22,839 nucleotides of DNA. It comes from Chara braunii (taxonomy: Eukaryota; Streptophyta; Charophyceae; Charales; Characeae). The number at the start of each line of letters is the position of its first letter. Position 1 is the first letter of the stretch. The notes beneath the pieces were generated by a model, which saw only the letters and a program-made list of their open reading frames with translations, was not told the DNA's origin and ran no database searches. The position numbers and the translations under genes were made by a program. The DNA lies in the NCBI GenBank assembly GCA_003427395.1, contig BFEA01000279.1, forward strand, positions 325,987 to 348,825, read 5' to 3'. Shown one piece after another: positions 1-8,724 of this stretch.

Positions 1-298
1 GCATATAATCATCTGAAGCTGACAGCACACTGTCCACGTCCCAGCATATAATCTCTGAAGCTGGCGGCACACTGTCCACGTCCCAGCATATAATCTCTGA
101 AGCTAGCGGCACACTGTCCACGTCCCAACATATGATCTCTGAAGCTGGCGGCACACTATCCACGTCCCAACGTATAATCTCTGAACCTTGCGGCACACTG
201 TCCACGTCCCAACATATAATCTCTGAAGCTGGCGGCACACTGTCCACGTCCCATCATATAAAAGATCCCACGATTGGCGGCACTCTCACCACGTCCCG
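1..298. repeat. 42-bp tandem repeat array, 3' flank of the retroelement
   Basis: Six head-to-tail units of 42-43 bp start near 1, 44, 86, 128, 170 and 212, with a diverged seventh at 254-298. All share the core GGCGGCACACTGTCCACGTC or close variants. The array starts about 60 bp past the last stop of the integrase frame (357), on its 3' side as the minus-strand element reads, so it probably belongs to the element's 3' untranslated region. It runs off the window edge, so copy number is a minimum. Confidence 0.9.
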
Positions 299-356
299 AC
301 CGATGTTGAGGGCACACTGGTCACGACTCAGCATGTTCGGGTTGATGCTAGACGGC

Positions 357-1499
357 TCACGGGCCTCGCCTCATCACTCTGCCCGGACTCGGAATCAAAT
401 CTGCATCTCTAAGTATGAACTTTCGGAGGCGGGAGCCGGATACTATACCATGGGATCTCGTGCCATCCATCTCTGCTAGCTCATAGGCCTTGCCTTCCAC
501 CTCTCTGATGATCCTGAATGGTCCCATCCACCTGGCCTCTAGTCTCTTGGTTCACTGTGTCTCGAGAGATGTATCATGCAGAAGTACAATATCCCCGACC
601 TAAAGTCGTTCCTTCCTGATGTACCTCTTGGTGTTCCATCGTGTCTGATCAGATAATCTGATGTCTGACATCCTCTTGGTGGCCTCAATTATGGCCTCAT
701 CCACTTCCTTAATCTGCCTGATCCTCAGCCTCAGCAACTCCTCTGTGGAGTATGACTCTCTCTGCGCCTCATGGGTCCAGGTCTCAACCAGGTTCTCAAT
801 GGGAGAAGTAGCATATCTGCCATACCAGAGTGTAATGGGTGCATAACCTGTAGTCCGTTTGACAGTCACATTGTCAGCATAGACAACCGCCCTCAAGAAA
901 GATGGTCAGTTCCTGGAGTCACCTTAGCACCATTTTGATATAGCATCCTTTAGTGTCCTGTGGCCTCTTTCCACTGGTGCATCAGTCACAAACTCACGTA
1001 TGAAGAGGTACCTGAGGTAGATTTCCTCGATCCAATCTGCCAGTGTCTTTGCAGTTTTCTTACGGATGACTTTTGCTTCAACATAACCAGACATGTTATC
1101 TCTCATATTTAGTACATATTTTATTCCATCCTTTCCAGGTGGCATAGTGATTAGATTAAAGTGAACAGTACTGCTAGGTTGAACAAGAACAGTGGGGTAT
1201 AAGGGTTCAATCAATCTCACAGATGACCTTTTCTGACAGACTTTACATGACTGATGGTATCTCATAACCATATCCCTCAGGCCATCTCAGTGATATAGTA
1301 GGGATACTTTGTAGTATGTAGCATCAACACCCCTATGACCCCCTGCTAGACCCTCATGCAGTGCGACGATCACCTCTAATTGCCTTTCCTTACCACACAC
1401 TCCTCTCAGCGGTGGTAGTCCTTCCTTAGCATCCACAAAAAGGTGACCCCTACGCAGCCTATCGGTTCTCTTTGTCTTCTCATGGTAGAATTCGTCCAA
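357..1499 (-). pseudogene. Ty3/gypsy integrase, decayed
   Basis: This is the integrase part of pol, which inserts the element's cDNA into the host chromosome. It begins with an HHCC zinc-binding domain (His in ALHEGL and GGHRG, Cys in QSCKVC, about 1370-1220), followed by the catalytic core. Near its end is a GPY/F-type C-terminal domain (MGPFRII, about 520). One frame runs throughout but is interrupted by stops at 1287 (TGA, in a position where Trp is expected), 924 (TAA), 906 (TGA), 600 (TAG) and 552 (TGA), and ends at 357. The first catalytic Asp is replaced by Asn at 1155-1157 (FNLIT). The second Asp (981-983, FVTD) lies only three residues before the presumed catalytic Glu (969-971, VERGH), where about 35 residues are normal, so an internal in-frame deletion has removed part of the core. 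The enzyme cannot be functional. Confidence 0.9.
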
Positions 1500-1895
1500 C
1501 TAATTACTGCTCATTACCATGCCTATCCTCTTATATTTCCCATCATACTCATTCTTCCTAAATCTCCCCTCAACATTTTTATCTTGCTCCTGGTCATCAG
1601 ACTCTTCCTCTATCTCATCCAACCTTCGTTCAGCCATCCTTGAACTCTCTGCCAGCTCATGAGCTGCAACAGCGGCTTGTTCTACCATCCTATACCATCC
1701 TTCCTCCTCATCCTCTTGAGTTAGAAGGTAGTGGATGTAAGGGTCTTCCTTTTCTCCCCAGTAGTCTTCCCTGCTCATTGCTATGGCTGAGGCTGTATAA
1801 CAGCTGGGAGCTGGAGGTAGTCCTTTATCATCGTCTTCCATAAGGAATTCGTCAACGAAGGGTGTCTCCTCAAGAGATTCATCATCTATTGATCC
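1500..1895 (-). pseudogene. Acidic pol spacer between RNase H and integrase
   Basis: This stretch is in frame with both RNase H and integrase and is separated from them only by stops at 1896 (TGA) and 1500 (TAG). It encodes about 130 residues rich in Glu and Asp, with a run such as RRLDEIEEESDDQEQD. I recognise no domain. Its position and shared frame show that it is part of the pol polyprotein and not a separate gene; the acidic character suggests a flexible linker. The TAG at 1500-1502 is one C-to-T change from a Gln codon. Confidence 0.75.
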
Positions 1896-2705
1896 TCATT
1901 CTACGCGGCTCAACCCATCGGCTCTATTCTTTTCAGTAGGTAGATTTTCTAACACAAAATCATACGTCCATATGTGAGCTATCCACCTACTGACCATAGC
2001 ATCTACCTGTTGATGCCTCTTAACAACTTCGATTACCGCCGTAGAATCCGTTCTTAAAATGAATCTCTGCCCTATAACATAGTGTCTAAACACCCTAAGA
2101 CAGTGCAGGATTGCCAGGAGCTCCTTCCTGAACTGAATATAACCTCTTTCAACCGAATTAAGGGTGCAACTCTCAAATCTAAGTGGTCTTTCTTTACTAT
2201 TCTCATCTCGCTGCACGAGCACCCCTCCTAATGCTATCGGACGACCGTCAGCTTCGATGATGAAGGGTCTCTCCCTTGCATCGTCGAAGTAGGGTACTTC
2301 TAATACGACCCCGCCATCTCTTAACTTATCTTGAAGTGTTTGTGCAACATTCTCTCTTTGGTCAGACCACTCTAAACTAGCTCCCTGTCGCACCATTTCT
2401 CTAAGAGGCTCGGCTATCTTGGCGAACCCGGGGATGAAGTTCCGCCAGAAGCTGCAGACCCCTAGGAAGCTCCTAACTTCCCCAACCGTTTTTAGAGGCA
2501 TAGGCCAGTTCAGGTGTTTATCAACCTTCTTCGGATCGGGGCTCCTTCCTTCCAAGAAGCGCCTAAAACCCAAGATCGTTACCTCTCTTTGGAAAAGTAG
2601 TGATTTCGGCCCGCTGACTGTTAGGTTGTATTTAGCCAACCTTTCTAGTACTTTTGCTCCTCCCTGCGCATGTTCCCATACGAACCGCCTGACTCGACCA
2701 TCCAC
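1896..2705 (-). pseudogene. Ty3/gypsy reverse transcriptase C-terminal part and RNase H
   Basis: This is the longest uninterrupted pol segment, 269 codons. The N-terminal part holds the conserved RT palm/thumb region (KSLLFQREVTILGF, then RSFLGVCSFWRNFIPGF). The second half is an RNase H domain, which degrades the RNA strand of the RNA:DNA hybrid. Its acidic catalytic residues are visible in EADGRP, RKELLAIL and RTDSTAV, and it ends with the typical NRADGLSR motif. It is in frame with the palm segment upstream, across a TAA at 2706-2708, and with the spacer downstream, across a TGA at 1896-1898. RNase H looks chemically intact even though the polyprotein is broken. Confidence 0.93.
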
Positions 2706-3162
2706 TTAAGTCCCATCTTTTTCCTTCGGTTCTTTAACTGGATTGTCGTCAATGTATGGAAACGTAACATGTGGGCATATATCCTCCATGACCTTCAACA
2801 TATCTCACTGGACGACTTCGACCCCATTCGTCCACCCTTGAGGCACCACACACATTTGTATGAGGCCTCTTGGTGTATGCATGGCGGTCATAGGTCGACT
2901 AGTAGGATCTATTGGGAATTGGTCATAGCCAGAGTACAAGTCTATTAGGGAGTAGATGCTCCTTCCGGCAAAAGACTCGGCTAATGGATCCGCGTTGGGT
3001 AAGCTACCCGCATCGCGAACCGTTACCGAATTCAACTTTTCTAAGTTTTGTATCCAGCGCAGGCCACCACCTGGCTTCCAAAAGCGAAACCAGTAATTGG
3101 CGTAAGCTCCATCAGCTGGTTCCACAACGTTGGAGGCGATCTTCTGGTTTATACCTCTTTTT
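2706..3162 (-). pseudogene. Ty3/gypsy reverse transcriptase, fingers and palm
   Basis: This segment encodes the N-terminal half of reverse transcriptase, which copies element RNA into DNA. It shows the gypsy RT signatures WKPGGGLRWIQNLEKLN, then SLIDLYSGYDQFPID (first catalytic Asp), then HTPRGLIQMCVVPQG. The catalytic YIDD box (FPYIDDNP) is intact at 2745-2756. Internal stops are TGA at 2805-2807 and TAA at 2706-2708. No ATG is expected, because the protein is released from a polyprotein. Near 3160 the frame differs from the upstream pol linker, consistent with a one-base deletion just before the EPADGAYAN stretch. Confidence 0.93.
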
Positions 3163-3535
3163 CTTCGTTTTGAGCATACTTTGTGGGTCTGTCATTCCAA
3201 GGCGTGTGAGGAACGGTCCAGATCTTGACCATTTTGATCATGTCAACGTTCAGTCATCCTCTCTCCTCATCATTAAAGAAAAAGACACCACTGTACTTCT
3301 GACATAATTCATATATGAAATCCCTCTCAACCGGCAGAAGGAAGTCATCGGCTCCTACCTTCATTATCTTGAACCTCTCTGGAGTAATTCTCCCTCCTTT
3401 TAATGCAGCCTCTCTTAATCTTTTAATTATCTTTCTTTCCTTCTCCAATGCCTCATTGTAATCTTTCTCTATCAGGACGGCCACCGGATTCTTCTTAACG
3501 CCCTTGCGCTTATACTTCCTCTTAGACCCGGTGGC
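3163..3535 (-). pseudogene. Pol linker upstream of reverse transcriptase
   Basis: A charged segment (KDYNEALEKERKIIKRL, then LPVERDFIYELCQKYSGVFF) is followed, after a TGA at 3254-3256, by VPHTPWNDRPTKYAQNEEKE in the same frame. This is the usual region between protease and RT in Ty3/gypsy pol. Its frame differs from that of both protease and RT, so at least two indels separate them. The interval to the protease (about 3536-3771) contains several stops and shows only weak remnants such as SDKLIEEVRVKLKD. Confidence 0.7.
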
Positions 3536-3771
3536 TATTTTGCTAAAAAAAACCTAGTTGCAGAGAAGGTAAGTTGCATTGTCCCTGCTTTTGCTGCCCT
3601 CACAGCATCCTTAAATCCTTCCATCTCTCTCTTATCGCCCAACACCTTTTCTTTATCTAGGAACTGGAGCATCTTTCAGTTTTACTCGTACTTCCTCAAT
3701 CAGCTTGTCAGATTCTTCATGCTTAAGAGAGTTAACATGTCGCTGATGACGAGGATGATGCCTATCACTTA

Positions 3772-4425
3772 TCATAAAGGCTTGTTCTTGACCATTGTTA
3801 GGATCCTGGAGAGAAAGTCAGTTACCCCATCATGGCGAAAAAACGCACAAGCCTCTATTTTATGTAGGAAAGGGGCTCCGAGAATGCAGTCATGATCCAA
3901 GTTGGGGACCACAAAACAGAGGATCTCGGTCCGTAAAGTTCCATTCCGAATTGGCAAATCATCAATGAAACCTTCCAAAGGCAGGAATCCAGCTATATTC
4001 GAGAGCTGGTGATTAACTTTCCTATCTATTCCAAGCCCACATGATCTCATAGTGGCCGAGGACACAAGCACCATCTCGGGCCCAGAGTCCACTAGAGCTT
4101 TAACTTTCACATCGTTTACGGATATATTCAAATATCCGCACGACATGTTGTCAAACCTAATCTTGGTACCAGGCGGGGCTCTTTCCACATGTTGAGGGAA
4201 GAGTCTTAGACTATTGATCTCTACCTTTCACCTTTCAACCATCTTCTTAAGTTCTTCCCTAAACTTGGGTATCAAGGCTATTGCCTCTTTCCAGGATAGG
4301 GTGATCTCGGTCTCCTCGAGTAATTTTTTTACTACTTCATTTATCGAGATCCCTTCCTCGGCCTCGGATCTCAAGACCACCTTCCTCTTTTTCCTGGCAG
4401 CTTCCTTTCCTTTCCCTTCCTTCAC
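3772..4425 (-). pseudogene. Ty3/gypsy aspartic protease with upstream linker
   Basis: This is the retropepsin-type protease that cuts the Gag-Pol polyprotein. The active-site motif reads LVDSGPEMV (near 4080) and the C-terminal flap-side motif reads ILGAPFL (near 3880), as in gypsy proteases. The residue after DSG is Pro; Ala or Thr is normal in this family. The catalytic Asp itself is present. A lysine/glutamate-rich linker (4425-4231) lies in the same frame, separated by an in-frame TGA at 4228-4230. The frame differs from that of gag, so a frameshift, natural or degenerative, lies near 4430-4450. Confidence 0.88.
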
Positions 4426-4445
4426 TAGATCCTTGGTCCCATCGA

Positions 4446-5789
4446 TCAGCTTTGAGTCTTTTCCCGCTTTTTCTCTTCGACCTCCTTCTGGCTGATATGG
4501 GATACATTCAGGTTTTGACTTCCAGGATTGTCGTCTCGAGCTACTATCTCCAGAGGTAGCATACCATCAAAGGTGATAACATTAATCCTAACCTTCTTTT
4601 TTTTATCCTTATTGGCCTTCGCCTTTTCTAGGATTACCGCTCCCATCTCTCCTTTGACTCGGAAGTCCACCTTGTTCCAATTGACATCACAAATGTTCCC
4701 ATTGCCGTTTTTTCTGACAATCCCTTCTTCAAGCTCTTTCTCTAACGTTAGACACCGGGTTAGAGTACGGTCTTCCTTGTCACAATAATAACATCGAAAG
4801 GGGTCATCTCACTTTTGCCAATCTCGACTCTTATTATCTTTCTTCCAATCCCGGTCGCGCTTCTTCTTTTGCCTCTCTTTTCTCCTTCGCCTAGCGTCTT
4901 CCTCATCACTACGCTCGCTCTCACTTTTTCTCTCTTCATTTTGCTTCTCCTTCTTTCTTTCCTCCTTACCTTCTTCGGCTCCGACTAGAGCTTGAGTTGT
5001 TGGGGCAGGAAGGGTTAACTTTTTGAAGCTATCAAGCTTAACGTGAAGACCAAGGATCTCCTCGACCTTCAAGTTTCCTCCCGCAGCTGCCTCAACATTT
5101 TCCTCTCTTACACTAGTGATTGCTTTCATCTGTTCTAAGGACCATTTTCGGTTTGACACCGAAGGTAGCTCTCGGACCATCTCAACTACTTCATCCCACT
5201 TTAAAGGATAATTCGCGGCCTGACTTACCACACTCTTCCTTTCATCCTCCGGGAAGTTAGTCAGTATGACATGACACTTCTGGACTTCATCTAGGAAGGG
5301 TACTCTCCGCGCAACCCGCTCAAAATCTTCTAGAAATTGGTCGAGGGTTGCATACTTAGAACGTCGCACTTCTAGCAAATTTTGCATGGTTGTTGGAACG
5401 TCGTACTTCGCGTATTCCGCCAACATCTTTTGTCTAACCTCGACCCACGTTGTCAGCCCTTGTGTCGTCTTTGTCACCGACACCCTCATCTTTGGTTCAA
5501 CATAGGCCAGTAGAGCCTTCAACTTTTGTTTATCAGACCAACCGTGGCTCATACCAAAGACATCATAATCTTTCAAAAACTCCCTAATCTTGGTTCCATC
5601 AAAGCAGGGTATGTTCTCTGGAGGTACCTTGGCTCTTGGAAGGTCTAGACGGACATTCATAGTGTTCATCCCAGTCTTCATGGCCTCTATCCTGTTCAAC
5701 ATTTCTTGTAGAATAGCGGTTGTGGTCACTTCTCCGTCCCCAGTGGAGGAACTAGCACCGTTCGGCCGTGCGTTCGGTCCTCAGACCAT
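4446..5789 (-). pseudogene. Ty3/gypsy gag, nucleocapsid-bearing structural protein
   Basis: Gag forms the virus-like particle that packages element RNA. The best start is ATG at 5787-5789, followed two codons later by an in-frame TGA at 5781-5783; past that stop the frame is open to 4809. The central part fits the retrotransposon gag domain (PCFDGTKIREFLKDYD, LTTWVEVRQKMLAEYAKYD, LDQFLEDFERVARRVPFLDE). It is followed by a strongly charged KR/E tail (about 4990-4815). A TGA at 4809-4811 then separates gag from a zinc-knuckle remnant in the same frame: Cys at 4791-4793, 4782-4784 and 4752-4754, but the expected His is Arg (CGT, 4767-4769). The frame continues to 4446. Two stops and a damaged knuckle make it non-functional. 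Confidence 0.9.
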
Positions 5790-5814
5790 CTTGTCTGGCT
5801 TACTGGTTAAGCTC

Positions 5815-6163
5815 CTATTTCTTCCAAACTCTTTTCTCTCTTAGGAATGCGTTTAAAATTGGTTCCTAGTTTCTGCCATCAGTAAAGCTTTCTCGCAGAC
5901 GGGGGCTTAGGAAACCTATCAAACAAAATCGGTATTAAGCCACTGACTACTCTTGCCTCTTTTCTTTCTAACTCTCTCTTTTCTTGATTAACTATATTAC
6001 TAATCAAGTTTCGAAAAGACTCACGATTTGTCCCTCTCTCTCTCAATGAGGGAATATAGGGTCGGATATCGTATTCACCAGTGTCAAGGAACTTCACTAC
6101 AAGGATATACGCCTTCCCAGGTGCATGCTTCTCCTCCAGGGATATGCAGCGCTGGGGAAAACT
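5815..6163 (-). pseudogene. B module copy 1, unknown protein in the retroelement leader
   Basis: This is one of five related segments between the primer binding site and gag. It starts with SFPQRC and continues YILVVKFLDTGEYDIRPY and LFDRFPKPP. It then crosses a frameshift near 5890 into SFTDGRN, stop, EPILNAFLREKRVW. The internal TAG falls where other copies have Trp. The frame ends at TAG 5815-5817, 26 bp before the gag ATG. I do not recognise the family. The shared pattern (hydrophobic strand, RFLDT-DYDVR-Y, FERFPSPPVP, DG-W-PI-NA-LR-W) suggests a small folded domain of about 115 residues. Confidence 0.6.
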
Positions 6164-6282
6164 CTTCCACTAGTAAAAGGAACAAAAGTGTCTAGTGCTG
6201 CCGTGATTGCCGGACAATAACCAGACATTGCCTAGTCCCTAGCGACCCCCATGATCCTTCTTTGTCTCTAATCCGTCTAATC

Positions 6283-6897
6283 CTATCCAGTGTCTGAATT
6301 GTCAATTTTGACACTGCTCCACTTCCTATCTCTCAAAGCGGCATTAGGGATAGGCTCCCAGTCCTCACCATTGATGAAGCTATCTGGAATAGGAGGACTT
6401 GGAAAACCCTCGAACTCAGTAGGCTCCACACTCCAAGTAACTTTCTTACATTCCTTCTCGACTTCGTCTCTGTATTTACAGACGTGACTAAGTGCCCACT
6501 CGTGGCACCATGTATACCGCCGCCAAATCTTCCTAGTCACTGGAGTGTATATACGTACGTCATACTCATTGGTCTCTAGGAAGCGAGTTACTAACATATA
6601 CAGTTTCTCCTCTGCCTCAGGTATGGCTACGACAGTGTATCTCTCAATCTCATAAGGAAATGCAGCTCCTGCCGTGAGGGGCTCTAAATCCCTGAGTAAG
6701 CGCGAGATGACCGAAGAGTTAATATATGGTAGTTCCCTTCCTTCAACCTTCTCCCAAATATGCCTGCTTCCTAGGAAACCAGCGTTCTCCTCGACCATAA
6801 CAAGCTCTTTTCCATTGTCAGGTGAGGAAAAATTCAGGAGAAGCTTCGTGTTGAACTTCGAACCGACGTACAAAGGTAACGGAAAACAGAGTCTTTG
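6283..6897 (-). pseudogene. A plus B module copy 2, unknown protein in the retroelement leader
   Basis: This is the best-preserved unit, open for 196 codons. The A part (6897-6680) begins PLYVGSKFNTKLLLNF and runs through VISRLLRDLEPLT. The B part (6680-6283) contains AAFPYEIERYTVVAI, LVTRFLETNEYDVRIY, KKVTWSVEP, FEGFPSPPIPDSF and NGEDWEPIPNAALRDRKW. It shows that A and B can form one polypeptide of about 200 residues. No signal peptide, membrane segment or known catalytic motif is visible. It sits in the same orientation as gag, about 490 bp upstream of the gag ATG. Function is unknown. Confidence 0.65.
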
Positions 6898-6926
6898 GTC
6901 GCACGACTAGGTCATTCTCTCTTGCC

Positions 6927-7331
6927 TTACCAACCACGACAATAACTTCTAGAAGAGGACCCCAGTCTGAAGCTATCCGTAGTTAGAAAACTAGGGAGTC
7001 TTTCAAATTGCCTGATCTGTTTTCCCCAAATCACTTTCTCATGCAAGCTTCGCAGTAGCTCCCTTATCCTTGAGAGGTGAATGTACACTTTCCTCAGACA
7101 CTCTAAATAGTCTTCTTCCTCTTTTATTCCTTCCTGAGCGTAAACCCTCACGTCAAGCTCGTCAGTCTTGAAAAATCTGACCACCGGAACATAGAATACT
7201 AAACGTCCTTCCTTACAGACGTCGTGTCTCAATAACTAGAACGGAGTATCAGTCTCAGTTACTTTATCTAACCATCCTTTACGAATGGTCACAGTCGCAA
7301 TTGACATAGAGTTTTCACATTCCAGTATCAT
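6927..7331 (-). pseudogene. B module copy 3, diverged
   Basis: An ATG at 7329-7331 opens a frame reading MILECENSMSIATVTIRKGW. A TAG follows, then VFYVPVVRFFKTDELDVRVY, KVIWGKQIRQFERLPSFLT and DSFR. A one-base shift near 6970 restores the terminal motif as WGPLLEVIVV. The order and spacing of these blocks match the other B modules although identity is low, so it is a homologous, older or faster-diverged copy. Its product and function are unknown. Confidence 0.55.
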
Positions 7332-7663
7332 TGTCTTGGGCTGCTTCCTGCGCCTCTCGCCAGACTGTCCGCAGGGTGCTGTCTAGATACGATGGTCTCA
7401 TCTCTCGCATGCAGCATCACTCTCTCGCCGTCCGAACTCTTGCAGTCCAGCAGATGCCTAATCTTAGTCTGATCCGTAATTGCTCTAAGAGCAACTGCCC
7501 TCATAGGCTCAAGGTAGTGCTCTACCATGCCAATCTCATCACGCCTACCTAGCCTAGTGTCGCATCCTCTTACGGCCTCGATGACAGTCGCTCGTTGCTC
7601 ATCTAGATAGACCTCGAAGCAGAAGCTCTCTCCGTCATCAGGAGTGTAGACATCTCTTGGCAT
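7328..7663 (-). pseudogene. A-like module between B copies 3 and 4
   Basis: This frame starts at ATG 7663, six bases past the stop of B copy 4, and is open for 111 codons. SFCFEVYLDEQRATVIEAV and RAVALRAITDQTKIRHLLD align in layout with the A part of copy 2 (KFNTKLLLNF, then VISRLLRDL). The last 20 or so codons, ending at 7328, overlap the start of B copy 3 by a few bases. I infer that A and B were once one protein here too. No known domain is recognised. Confidence 0.5.
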
Positions 7664-7666
7664 GGC

Positions 7667-8061
7667 TCACCACACTCGGTCCCTAAGTACCGCGTTGAGG
7701 ATTGGTCCCCAGTCCTTCCCGTCGCAGAAGCTAGCGGGCACAAGCGGACTTGGGAATCTCTCAAACTCTCTAGGCAGGACACTCCAAGTCACTTTCTTTC
7801 CTCGTTGTCTCAATTACAGCCTTTCATCCAGAATATACTCAGCAGCAGCTATCCAACATGCCTCGTAATCGATCCCTCTCCTTGTCTCAGCAGATACGTA
7901 TAGCCTCACATCATAGTCATCCGTATCAAGAAACCGAGCTACAAGGACGTACAACATCACTGAGTCGTGTTCACAAGTCATCACCTCTCAATGACATACG
8001 GGAAGGCACCCCCAACCGTGATCCTAGTCAGCGCCTCTATCACTTTCGTTACTGCTGACAT
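7667..8061 (-). pseudogene. B module copy 4
   Basis: ATG at 8059-8061 opens MSAVTKVIEALTRITVGGAF. After a one- or two-base slip near 8000 the frame continues through MLYVLVARFLDTDDYDVRLY, a TAA near 7815, GKKVTWSVLPREFERFPSPL and DGKDWGPILNAVLRDRVW. It ends in TGA at 7667-7669 directly after the terminal Trp. At DNA level 7690-7800 visibly resembles 6340-6430 of copy 2. The start and stop are placed as in copy 5, suggesting each B module was a separate small ORF of about 130 codons. Confidence 0.6.
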
Positions 8062-8068
8062 TGACTAC

Positions 8069-8466
8069 TTACCAGGTTTGTCTTCTCAGCGCTGCATTGA
8101 TGATTGGCTGCCAGTTCCTACCGTCGTAGAATCCTTAGGTACTGGCGGGGNAGGAATCCTCTCATAAATCCTAGGTAGTAAGCTGCAACTCGCTTCTATC
8201 CCTTGCTGCCTCAATTGATCCTTCTCGGCTTTGACACATTCCACTATGACAACCCAGTTGGTAAAGAAACTCGGATCCCGATCAGTCCCTTCTAGGATGT
8301 AGGGTCGAATATCATAATCATCATTGTCAAGGAATCTACAGACAAGCACAAGCACCGTCGTTGTATTTTTCACACAAGTAATGCATTTGACAAACACACA
8401 AGGGAAGGCACCACCGTTGGTGACACGAGTTAGGGTTTCTAGGACATTATACTCTTCAGTCATCAT
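8069..8466 (-). pseudogene. B module copy 5
   Basis: ATG at 8466 opens MMTEEYNVLETLTRVTNGGA, followed by LVLVCRFLDNDDYDIRPY, LLPRIYERIP and PPVPKDS. A shift near the N at 8151 leads to YDGRNWQPIINAALRRQTW and a TAA at 8069-8071. Only seven bases separate this stop from the ATG of copy 4, a tight, operon-like tandem layout that is unusual in a nuclear genome. The product is unknown; it shares the B-module block order described for copies 1, 2 and 4. Confidence 0.6.
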
Positions 8467-8478
8467 CTGGTTTCTGAC

Positions 8479-8691
8479 TTATAGACTTGTCAAGCGAAAG
8501 GTCCAGAAAACAAATTTCAAGCCCTTGCTTGCAGGTATGAATCGCTTCAGATAGACTTCTGCAAGAGACCTCTCCTCTCGAGGCTCCTCTAGCCGAAAGT
8601 CTTTCTCACCTGAGTCAGATCTTGAAAGGAATATGCTAGATTGCTGCCTAGTCACAGAATATTGTGACCAAGGTCCGCTCCCGACAACTCA
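8479..8691 (-). CDS. Small leader open frame just inside the primer binding site
   Basis: The frame is open for about 69 codons from just downstream of the primer binding site to TAA at 8479-8481, without an ATG. It is charged (DFRLEEPREERSLAEVYLKR) and then hydrophobic (GLKFVFWTFRLTSL). The hydrophobic part faintly recalls the start of the A module, but this is weak. It may be non-coding leader sequence. I list it because it fills the gap before B copy 5. Confidence 0.2.
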
Positions 8692-8700
8692 AGATTTTAG

Positions 8701-8720
8701 AGTCCCCGGCAACGATGCCA
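8701..8720 (-). promoter_or_regulatory. Primer binding site of tRNA-Asp type
   Basis: On the minus strand this reads TGGCATCGTTGCCGGGGACT. It differs at two positions from the plant gypsy primer site TGGCGCCGTTGCCGGGGA, which is complementary to the 3' end of nuclear tRNA-Asp. It lies upstream of gag in the right orientation and four A residues after a CA dinucleotide that suits an LTR end at 8725. The match to tRNA-Asp is from memory of the plant sequence. Confidence 0.75.
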
Positions 8721-8724
8721 TTTT

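Noticed and set aside
132-479. 115-codon plus-strand frame with repeated GGTLSTS peptide
   Set aside because: The 42-bp period is a multiple of three, so the repeat stays open by chance; the rest is antisense to integrase.
357-5789. Stop-codon reassignment (TGA or TAG read as sense)
   Set aside because: All three stop codons interrupt the frames, frameshifts also occur in gag-protease and in the trihelix gene, and catalytic residues are changed; ordinary decay explains this.
1443-5844. Plus-strand open frames over the retroelement
   Set aside because: They are antisense shadows of gag and pol, whose protein motifs are clear on the minus strand.
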